In this document: piece by piece, positions 55,581 to 64,000 of the stretch | How the letters are laid out: each line of letters begins with the position of its first letter | Numbering within the stretch: position 1 is the first letter of the stretch | NCBI GenBank assembly: GCA_951802425.1 | Contig: OX637796.1 | Coordinates: 3,968,001-4,032,000 of the forward strand | DNA: 64,000 nt | From: Clavaria fumosa | Lineage: Eukaryota; Basidiomycota; Agaricomycetes; Agaricales; Clavariaceae | Direction: 5' to 3' | Translations under genes and position numbers: made by a program | Notes under the pieces: model-generated | What the model saw: only the letters and a program-made list of their open reading frames with translations | Databases searched by the model: none | What the model was told of the DNA's origin: nothing

Positions 55581-58176
55581 ATGTCTCGCTACGCCCAACC
55601 ACAACTTTATGGCCAGGTTGCGTATCCTCCTCCCAGTTATACTCAACCAGCGGTGCACGGGTACCATTATCCCGCGCCTCCTCTTCAAATGCCTCCGCAG
55701 ATGCCCGTATACCATGTAGATCCGAACGCTTTCCGCCGTGACTACGCCCTGCGCCTCACGGAGCTCAACGTCAATTCCAGACCCATTATCCAGAACCTCT
55801 CGATGTATGCGCAGGAGTACTCTCGGTGGGCAGATATCGTTGCTCAATGCATTGAGGCGCACATAAGAAGGGTGAGTGGGTCGTTTTCTGAGTTCAACCT
55901 CAACGGTTCTTTCCCATAGCTCGTTTTTTCTTCTCTTGACTTTGGAAGATAGACCTGCATATAGGAAGCGCATGTACTGTAGCTAGAGCTAGAGGAGTAG
56001 CTACCTTCCTTAGTCTCATCTTTAGTCACGCAAAGACGCTCGAGTACACTGCCTGTCTCCTTGTTGGGAGACGACTCGAATCTCACTATTGGCCTTGGTG
56101 CATCTTGCGGGCATCATCGGCCTCTTGTTTTCCCCGGGATTTCCCTTTTTTTTTTCTACCAATTTGTTTTTTTGTCTTATTCTGACTAATCGTCTTTCCT
56201 CTTCGGTGGTAGGTCCCAACTTGGATGAAACTACCCGCCTTTTACCTCTTGGATGCCATCTCGAAAAACGTCTTTGAGCCTTATGCCCGTCAATTCGCGT
56301 CCTTCGTCATTCCATTGTTCCTTGAGACCTATGACCAGGTCGACCAAGCGACCCGGAGCAAGATGGAAGAAATGTTGTTGACCTGGCGTACTGGTTCGCC
56401 TACTGGCAAAGAACTCTTTGGCGTCGTACCACAGGTCGCCATCGAACGGGGTATCTGGGGTGGTGATTCAACCCATGGGGCAAATGTGAGTTTTAGTTAT
56501 GGAAGGCTGGGGCAGCCATCTGAGGATGTCAACCACTGCCAGAGTCAGTCGCGCACCGAGTTTCATACTGCTACGGAACAGATCAATAAGTCAATGGTCG
56601 TCAGCGAGCTCGAGTTCACGCTTGGTCAACAGGAGCGTGCCCTCCTTGCCAACCCATACGACACTACTTCGCAAAACCATATTCATGTTCTACAACAGGT
56701 ACGTCTCGATTTCGGTATCAGGGTGACGCCAGCTAATATGTATCCTCAGTTACGCAAACTCGTAGAAGCTGGTGTCTCTCAAGAAGAGCTTCGTCAGATC
56801 CTGAATCAACTACGTGCGCTAGCCCAACAGAACCCTGCCCCTGCCCCACCGCCTTCTACGTCTCCTTCACAAAGTTTCTCTCTCCCTCCGCCTTCCACAG
56901 TGTATCACGCTTCTTATGCCCTGCCTAATTCGACTGCCTACACGTCGTCCGTACCCCAGACAACCCGAGCGTATCCGCAAACACCATATTCGTATCCGTC
57001 TTTTGATCACGAGAATCCGGATGTCTCCCCTCTTGGGACTGCTTCAACATCTCCACTCAGCGCCAGCACATCCAACGCCCCCGCTACACCAGCAGCGAAC
57101 ATCAGCGAGCTGCTCAACTCGCTTTTGAGGGCTGGCGTCGTGACCACCCCAAGCACTTCTGCGGAGTCGGCAACGAAAGGAGCCAACGCTCCCGCAATCA
57201 ACCCAGACCGCGAGTCCTTTAAAATGTACTGGAAATCGGTCTTCGCCCAAAAGATTACACTGAACGCCTCTGCGTTGGCCAAGTATGTACCCACCGCTCG
57301 AGGATTTACTCGTAATTCACATGATTTGCCCCTCCCATAGGACTCGGCCGCATATAGTGAGGCTATTGTACGACCAGCTTCCTGTCCAGTGCAAGCAGTG
57401 CGGTATTCGGTTCGCTGATAGTCAGGTTGGAAAGAAGAAGATGGAGGTACACCTTGATATGCATTTCCGACAGAATAGGAAGGCGAGTCAGAATGTCGGT
57501 CGCGGTCATAGTCGAAGTTGGTATATTGGATTAGAGGTGAGTTGGACTTGGACTGCCCTTTCATACCGAATTTGAATGCGTGGTTCACGTTGCTAGGATT
57601 GGATCAATGATGTTTCGCCCGTGGATTTGAGTGGCAAAAGTCATCCCGAAGGTTTACGTCGTCCCATGAATGCCAAAGCTGCTGCTGCCGCTGAGGTCGC
57701 TAAGCGAGACGCTCGACTTCGTGCTCAATATGTGGTCATTCCACCTGGAGACGAAGCTAAAGTCGTTTCCTGTCCGATATGTAAGGAGAACCTGACCGCT
57801 GAGTTCCTCGAAGACGAGGAGGACTGGGTTTGGAAGAATGCCATCATGAAAGAGAATAAGGTCTGTTTCGTCTCTACCTAGAAGCAAGACCTATATGAGC
57901 TCATGCAGGATCATCGTCTGCCAGGTCTATCATGCGACGTGTCATGCAGAAGCCGTGGCCTCCACGAACAGCCTTGCGGCTCGATTACGGAGTGAGATCA
58001 GTAACAGCCGATCTCAGACACCCGAGATTCGGTCAACACCCCCACTGAGAAATTCGCCGTTACCCAAGGCTCTCGGTTCGAAACGTAAAGCTGAGGACGA
58101 AACCCTGAACGTGAAGCTTGAGCCAGACGAGACGCCTCCAGCGAAAAAGTTCGTTAAGGAGCCTTCACCAGGCTGA
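55581..58176 (+). CDS. PCF11: PCF11, mRNA 3'-end processing and termination factor
   Basis: Exon 1 (55,581-55,871) starts the CTD-interacting domain (FRRDYALRLTELNVNSRPII, YSRWADIVAQCIEAHIRR). A 341-nt intron (55,872-56,212) is unusually long here. Exon 2 continues VPTWMKLPAFYLLDAISKNV and FLETYDQVDQATRSKMEEML, the rest of the eight-helix CID that binds Ser2-phosphorylated RNA polymerase II tail. After a Pro/Ser-rich middle come the C-terminal zinc modules: LLYDQLPVQCKQCGIRF with HLDMHFRQNRKA, SRSWYIGLEDWI, then CPICKENLTAEFLEDEEDWV joined to VYHATCHAEA. The tail is Lys/Glu-rich. Two small introns (56,486-56,542 and 56,699-56,749) are multiples of three and free of stops, so the frame would survive retention. 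The protein is part of cleavage factor IA in the nucleus. Confidence 0.9.
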
Positions 58177-58563
58177 CGTTTCTGTCTTTTGAAACTTCTC
58201 GGCGCTCGTGCATTGTGGGATCAAGGAGGCATCTTTTTTTTTGTTTTTTGCATTGAGACCAAATTTTATACGGCAATCGCACGTGTATGATTCACATTTC
58301 CACAATGACATTCATGCTTTTCTAGACATTAGACAGACTGCAATAAAGACTGCGTCTCATAATGCCAGATATTGAGCATTTTGATTGAACGCGTCCATGA
58401 CGCTGTCCTTCCCGTTTTCGCCACGTGTGTTGTGTCCCCTTCTCTCAACCCGTGACGCGACTCGTTTCATGACGGTATTACTTGTACAAGCATTTGAAAT
58501 TTCGGCTGGTCGATGTTCACAGCCAGGATGTTGGACTTGGACTGATCTTGCACGACGTCGAAC
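58177..58563. other. Intergenic region
   Basis: 3' flank of PCF11, with a T-rich run at about 58,230-58,247, and the promoter of the M28 peptidase gene. No supported gene. Confidence 0.5.
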
Positions 58564-61226
58564 ATGTCGAAAAATATTCCACTCCCTGCAACGCAGCAGT
58601 ATCAACGGCCAGACTGTTGCTCGTTCCTCTGCCGGTCTTTTCTGCGACTTGGCGTGGTCCTGGCAGCCTTTTACCTCTACGCGCGATCGTGGAATGCGCA
58701 CGAAGAAAATCAATATGAGTGTGAACGACTTGAGTTCCCTTTCTGCGAGGCTAGGCGAGAGGAGTTATTCCTGTGAGGCGCCGATATGACCGTCATCTCG
58801 CTTCTTTCCCTGGCTCAATGCTTGATAGCTCTGTGCCAAACCCACACAGTGCCCGGGCAGATGCGAAGGCGTATTCTTCGTACCCTCGTGGAGCCGGATC
58901 GTCCAGAGACTTGGATAACGCCAAAGCTACACTGGAATTTTTCTGGTCCCATTTTGACGTCGAGCGCAGAGAGTATCCCATCTTCCCAGCCGGAACGACC
59001 GGGTCGCGTCGTGCTACCCTGGATTTGGCATTCAGAAATAAGCCGTCAGCTTGGATTGATATCTATTACCCATCGCTGAGCATCCCGCATAAGCAAGAAC
59101 TCCACATTCTTGGTGGGGATGGCAACACTGTGGACTCTTTGGATCTAAACGAACACGGAGACCCACTTGACCCCGAGTCCGCAAGGTTCTGGGGCGCAGT
59201 ACCTGCCTACCATGCCTACAGCCATAACGGTGAGGTCGAAGGCAGTCTGATTTACGCAAATTACGGGATGCCAGAGGACTATGGGCATCTTGAAGCCGCC
59301 GGTGTCAATTTGAATGGCAGCATCATCCTCTGTCGCGCTGGTATCACAGGTCGTGACATGAAGGTTCGTTTGTACCCCCTTTGTTCCGATTGCCTATCAT
59401 ATCAAGACGCTACTTCAGGTTAGGGAAGCTCAGGAGCGAGGGGCCATCGGCGTGCTCGTCTATCCGGATACTCGGGATGATGGAGGTATCACCGTTGAAA
59501 ATGGATATGCGCCGTACCCTTACGGTCCGGCTCGCAACCCGACGGCTATCGAGCGTGGTAGCGTCATGTTCTTGGCCTCATATTTCGGCGATCCCACAAC
59601 CCCTGGGTATCCGTCCTACGAAAATGCGACACGAGTCCAACCCCAGAACCTCCCAAACATCCCGAGTCTGCCTATTTCTTGGGCCAATGGTGTGCGACTC
59701 CTCAATTTGATCCACGACGACCTCGACGTGGCCCGCGTACTTTCAGGGAAGAAGAGCGCCTTGAAAATCCGGCTCGTCAACCACGGTGTGCACTACGCAC
59801 TTCGTATTGGGATTTTCTATTTTCTGACGTTATCGCTGGATGTTCAGTAAGTGATGAGGTCCTGCCCATCTGGAATGCCATGGCCGCCATACCAGGTCGC
59901 ATCAGAGACGAGGTCATCATTATCGCCAACCATAGGGATGGTTTGTCACACGTATTACTCAATTTCTTGGATATGCAAAAATATTTTTTCAGCATGGATC
60001 ATGGGAGCTGCTGATCCTGGCTCGGTCATTATCCTTCTTCCGTCCTATATCTTCTTTTCCTAACCCGACTACGGTGATGATCAGGCCAATATTGTGTGGC
60101 GACAAATCATAAGAGGCTTCGGCGTGTTAATGCAGACAGGTTGGAGGCCCCTGCGAACTGTGGTCTTCGCGAGCTGGGACGGCGAAGAGGTGTATCTGCG
60201 ATTTATTTTGCACCAAAGCCGCTCCTGTGATTGACGGGCTCCGTAGGCCGGGGCTATCGGAAGCACAGAATGGGGAGAAGATTTTGCGGAATGGATTTCC
60301 GAACACGTTGTCGCATACCTGAACGTTGGTAAGTAAGAGATTTATTTTTATCTCTCTTTTGTGCAAGACATCCGTTGTTGATCGGTTTCACCAGACACAG
60401 CTTGTTTTGGCTCTCGTTGGGATGCCGCGGGCACTCCATCACTCAGCCATTTGATCAAGCGCACTGCGCTCGATGTCCCTCACCCGACAGTTCGAGGGAA
60501 GACACTCTGGGATGCTCGCTGGGATCAAGGACCCTTTCCTAATAGCTCCGTCGCCGACTTTGTCCTACAAGAGCTGCCTCAGTCGCACGATGACATGTCC
60601 GACCCCGGCCTCTCTGTTCTCGGGGGTGGCAGGTTCGTCGTGTCCCGCATGCGACTGTTGCCGATCTGAGCGATGCAAAGCGATTACACAGTGATGCTGC
60701 AGCATCTTGGGGTGAGTCCCGCAGTGGTGTGGCTGAGCTTGAGACCAGAATCTGATGTGACCTACTCAAGGTGCCCAGCATTGATCAAGGTTTCGAACAA
60801 GGGCTCCAGGACGCCGTATGGCACTACCACAGCGTATACGACTCTCCGATGTGGCAGGAAATGTTCGCCGATCCAGGGTTTGATCGCCACGTTGAGCTCT
60901 CCCCCCTAACCAGGCTTCTTGCTCTCTGACGTCGCGACAGATCGCAGTAACCAAACATCACGGCCTGCTTGCCCTCCGCTTCGCGGAATCGATCATTCTG
61001 CCTATCAACACTACTCATTACGCATACGAGCTGGATGTCTATCTCGATAGGTGAACATCTTTTTCCGGTGTCTCACCTTCTAATTTGCTCATTCTCACGG
61101 ATGTCTGGCAGGGTTGTGGAGCTCGCGACGGCACTATCAATCCCTCTTGACGTCACTGAACTACGAGTCGCAAGCCGAGGCCGAAGACTACATCAGCTGC
61201 GACCCGGGTTGTGCTTGCGGCTCTAG
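58564..61226 (+). CDS. M28 membrane peptidase, glutamate carboxypeptidase II/Vps70-like
   Basis: ATG at 58,564 gives a short cytosolic N-terminus and one membrane anchor ([13 protein letters not shown]). An intron after EELFL joins [23 protein letters not shown], the typical start of the luminal part. A PA domain follows ([37 protein letters not shown]). The M28 core has [15 protein letters not shown] (first zinc His and bridging Asp), FASWDGEE (catalytic Glu pair), YLNV joined to D in the next exon (zinc Asp) and [13 protein letters not shown] (last zinc His), so all metal ligands are present. The C-terminal dimerisation-type region ends near 61,226; the last exon is less certain. Many introns, all in workable phase. 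The family members are type II membrane zinc exopeptidases, in fungi linked to the vacuole (Vps70) or cell surface. Substrate unknown. Confidence 0.85.
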
Positions 61227-61667
61227 CGCGGAAGAGCTGCCACAGCACTGAGTACTGAGGAGTTGCCTATTTATGGTGCAGTCCTTGCCATTCGGAGATC
61301 TGTTATCTGGCTAGCCCATAAGTTAACCTTTCATGACTTTTAACAGCGGTTTGTAGAGTTTGGGAGTGCATGCAAAAGCAATGAAAAAATAAATAAAACT
61401 CAGAGCAGCATGTCCGAGAATCGTAAGAGGAGATGATAGCACCTCATGTTGGCCATTACGGCATTCCGCTTTACCGTGGATATTCACGGAAATGGAATGC
61501 CCTTGTAGGACTGGACGTTTGGGTTGAAGTTCCTGTTCCCTTTCTTTTCCTCTTCCATACTTGGCGCGCCGCTGTGATGCCGCTGTCGATTAGGCTTCTA
61601 TCAAAAAAGCTACCGTCGTGCGAACTGATACGAGTTTGGCGTCTTGGACAAGAACCAAACGGCCACG
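61227..61667. other. Intergenic region
   Basis: 3' flank of the peptidase gene (with an AATAAA-like AAAATAAATAAAA near 61,384-61,397) and promoter of the next gene. No gene supported. Confidence 0.5.
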
Positions 61668-62535
61668 ATGATTGCTGCACCTCGTTGGAAAACCGCTCTC
61701 GACACTGCTCTCAAGAACAACAGGAGCGTACCAGGTGAGGGCTGGAGGAGCAGAGCATCGCGCGCTCCTCGCCTTCTGTTTTCACAGTCCACAAATCTTT
61801 CTCATTATTATTCAATATTCTAAAATAGTGTTCCAGCTGGCAACAGCAACACCAGAAGGGCAAGTGCGTGTGCGGTCGCACGTCTTCCGCGGGTTCATGC
61901 CCACATCCGCGTCCGTACCCGTGTCTGCGTTGAAAGAGGACCCCAACGCCGACGAAAGCGCGCACAATGACGCGGCGCGCCGCGCACGGCAGCGGCCGCT
62001 GCTTGTGACGACGACGGACGCGCGGTCCGCTAAGGCAGTACAGATCGGGGCGGAGCCGCGCGTGGAGCTCGTGTGGTGGTTCGCGACGACCGAGCAACAG
62101 TTCCGGGTCGCCGGGCGGGCGTACCTCGTTGGGCCCGCAGGCGCAGGGTGTCCAAAAGAAGAGGGAGAGGAAGGAGAGGGGAAGGCGGCGGCGGTAGCGG
62201 CTGAGTGGGAGCGTCGACGCAGAGAGCTGTACGACGATGTGGGCGGACACATCCGAGCGGCGTGGTGCCGACCGACGCCGGGGACGCTGTTGGCAGACGC
62301 GGGCGGGGCGGAGGGCGCGCGTGCGTGGCCTGTACGGCTGCCTCCACTCGCGGAAAGCGAGGGCGACGAGCGCGCAAGACGTCTGACGGAGGTCGCGCTG
62401 GAGAACTTTGCGCTGGTGCTGGTCGAGCCGGAGGAGGTGGACTATGTGGAACTTGGAGTGATCCCGAATCGGAGAACGAGGTTTACGTGGGCCGGGCGCG
62501 AACGTGGGTGGGAGGAGACGCCGCTCGTTCCGTGA
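61668..62535 (+). CDS. Pyridoxamine 5'-phosphate oxidase-like FMN-binding protein (Alr4036 type)
   Basis: ATG at 61,668 opens MIAAPRWKTALDTALKNNRSVP; an intron (61,735-61,828) leads to VFQLATATPEGQVRVRSHVFRGF, then LLVTTTDARSAKAVQIG, VELVWWFATTEQQFRVAGRAYLV, and near the end ENFALVLVEPEEVDYVELG and RRTRFTW. This is the pattern of the Alr4036-family split-barrel flavoproteins related to pyridoxamine phosphate oxidase. The true PNPO C-terminal signature is not present, so vitamin B6 salvage is not assured. About 257 residues, typical length. The middle part is very GC-rich (62,000-62,350), with Glu/Gly/Ala insertions (EEGEEGEGKAAAVAAE) that look lineage-specific. The gene appears intact. Confidence 0.8.
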
Positions 62536-62865
62536 TGTGTGAGATGGGTGAGATCCTTGGTGGAAGCTGGCATTCGTCTTCTTTTTGGACTTTCATCCTT
62601 TCATTCTTGAACGCTCTCTCATATGGATACGCTGCATCTCCCTCGAAGGTTGCGAAGAGTTGTTGTGAGCATGTTGTAATATTCAGCAAATCGTATTCAA
62701 AGTCTATGATGAGACAAATCCAGCGGGGCGAAAAATCTATGCGGTAGCGGAGGAGGATGGACACAATAAAGGACTTCGATAAGTGAGGCAAGAGAATGGC
62801 TGAAGCTGTCACTCCTCAGAGCCCGCCGACCCGGCTTGTTTGGAGTGCCACTTTCTTGCTACACG
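62536..62865. other. Convergent 3' intergenic region
   Basis: Lies between the stops of two convergent genes. Nothing further seen. Confidence 0.5.
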
Positions 62866-63442
62866 CTACTTGCCATTGATGTCGGCGGCGACAGGCCCCT
62901 CTTTAGAGGCATCGTCGTTGGTCTTTCTCTTCTTGAAGGCGCGGAGTTTTTCTTCTTCGTCATCGTCGTCATAGCCGGAGTGTTCGGAAGAGTCATAGGA
63001 GGGATCAGACTCTTGTTCCTCGTGGGCATCTTCTCCTCTCCCAGGCTGTAGGCGGGGGGGAGAACAATGCGCGTATTTTAAGTGATGTCCCTTTGTCGAG
63101 CTACGGGTGGAGGCGACGCACATCACCTTGCGGGAGTAAGAGATGTGTTAGACGCTACGACAAAACAGTAGAGTCAGCAACGAGAGTACACGGTCGGGTC
63201 TTTGTGCGTGGAAGACTCACAGGAGCGTTCCCCTTAGTTCCGTCGCCGCCCTCAGGGTCCTCAGACTCAGAGGAGTCTTCGTCTTCTTCGCTGAAGCTGT
63301 CGTCGGATTGTTCATCATCTCCTTCAACCTGAATGGGGGGCATCAGAGGATCGCGCATGGAGATGGATTGACGTGGCTTGGTTCCGTAGGAGCCTTCACT
63401 TGACTTGGGCGGTTTGGGAGGTTGGGACGGCTGAGAAGACAT
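62866..63442 (-). CDS. Small acidic protein, unknown function
   Basis: ATG at 63,442 (MSSQPSQPPKPPK), first exon to 63,221, then an intron of about 175 nt to 63,046 and a second exon to the stop at 62,866, giving about 133 residues. The first exon is Pro/Ser-rich, then strongly acidic (DDSFSEEDEDSSESEDPEGG). The second is acidic (DDDDEEEKLRAF) with a basic patch (KKRKTND) that could be a nuclear signal. Phase fits with direct joining of NAP to PGRGEDAHEE; inclusion of a 28-nt segment inside the intron would shift the frame. The family is not recognised. Confidence 0.5.
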
Positions 63443-64000
63443 GGTTGCTCTTAAGGCTGGGCTGACTTGGATCGTTGCCCTTTCGGTGCCAAAACAAGCA
63501 ATCCAATCAAAGTGCTCAATGCTGATGTAATAAGGTGCCCATGGGCACAATGATGAACAGGCAAATGAGGAAGTGTGAATAAGAGGTTGTTCTACAGGAA
63601 GGGATTATGTTAAGATGAGTTACACCTTTTTGCCCTTACTTTCACCCTTTCCCTTATTTACTACCTCATGCTTGCCAGTAGATGATAATACATGTAAGAT
63701 TAATGAATGTTCCCATAGGTGGAGGGCATCATCTTAATCACCAACCATATACTAACACCTAAGGACATTCTAGACACAAAGTCCAAATGGTCCGAAAGAC
63801 TGATGAGTCCAAAGGAAGTCTGGTGCAGGATCAGAGGTATAATGGAGATGGATTGGAGTACAATCAGACATAGTATGCTCAGATATAGATCAGAGTAGAT
63901 CAGACAAGGATCAGACTACAGAGTCCAGGTGCAGAATGGTGATTCCATGGCTGGATATGCCCGAGTCTACAATTCAACGCATGGCGTAGGGATCAGCTTT
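63443..64000. other. Return to CpG-poor repeat-like sequence
   Basis: AT-richer sequence with few CpG and clustered GATCAGA/ATCAGAC words (63,825-63,915). No gene seen. It may be the edge of the next repeat block. Confidence 0.4.

Noticed and set aside
61711..62250. Minus-strand frames opposite the PNPO-like gene
   Set aside because: Shadows of a very GC-rich coding exon on the plus strand.
1..64000. CRISPR arrays, operons, rRNA and tRNA genes
   Set aside because: No regularly spaced identical repeats, no rRNA-like blocks, and no cloverleaf with A/B box noticed by eye; a eukaryotic genome is clear from the introns. A tRNA scan was not possible here.

Overview
The window comes from a filamentous basidiomycete, most likely an Agaricomycete (mushroom-forming fungus). 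The evidence is genes split by many short GT-AG introns (about 45-65 nt), an abundance of Ty3/Gypsy chromoviruses and PIF/Harbinger-like elements, degenerate JmjC-like repeat genes of a type common in mushroom genomes, and a set of conserved single-copy fungal genes. The species cannot be named from the sequence.

The window has two compartments. Positions 1 to about 29,700 form an AT-richer, strikingly CpG-poor repeat block. In order it holds: a degenerate Cys-rich minus-strand gene (about 0.5-1.9 kb); an acidic low-complexity ORF and a fold-back minisatellite (3.2-3.96 kb); a multi-exon JmjC-like pseudogene (4.4-7.95 kb); an unrecognised multi-exon repeat gene broken by TGA codons (8.25-10.4 kb); a complete-ended PIF/Harbinger-like element (10,557-13,276) with terminal inverted repeats but internally truncated genes; a tyrosine-recombinase remnant (14.5-14.8 kb); a dead Ty3/Gypsy chromovirus A (14.9-20.6 kb); a TA-flanked MITE (20,670-20,977); a second chromovirus B (about 21.0-25.9 kb) interrupted by a piece of family A; a CpG-rich LTR (25.94-26.5 kb); another unrecognised repeat gene (minus, 26.7-27.8 kb); and a nuclear copy of mitochondrial-type DNA (28.6-29.7 kb) encoding part of a family B DNA polymerase that uses TGA for tryptophan. 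The decay is dominated by CGA-to-TGA nonsense and CpG-to-CpA missense changes. These even remove catalytic aspartates of both reverse transcriptases, as expected when methylated CpG is deaminated.

From about 30.5 kb to 63.4 kb the sequence is GC-rich and densely genic: COG8 (Golgi tethering complex), KOG1/Raptor (TORC1), p150-Glued dynactin, a two-finger C2H2 protein, adenosine kinase, a remarkable 877-residue RNA-repair-like fusion (2H-like domain, TPR-like helices, dual-specificity phosphatase, P-loop kinase, RNA ligase), a very large disordered Ser/Pro protein, PCF11 (mRNA 3'-end processing), an M28 glutamate-carboxypeptidase-like membrane peptidase, a pyridoxamine-oxidase-like flavoprotein and a small acidic protein. 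These genes are not an operon or cluster; they are ordinary housekeeping neighbours. KOG1 and dynactin share a short divergent promoter, the C2H2 gene and adenosine kinase are convergent, and the RNA-repair gene and the disordered-protein gene diverge across about 1 kb.

The most interesting items are the phosphatase-kinase-ligase fusion, the nuclear mitochondrial polymerase insert with its still-readable TGA=Trp code, the tandemly duplicated exons in the dynactin gene, and the CpG-decay signature that lets the repeats be ranked by age.
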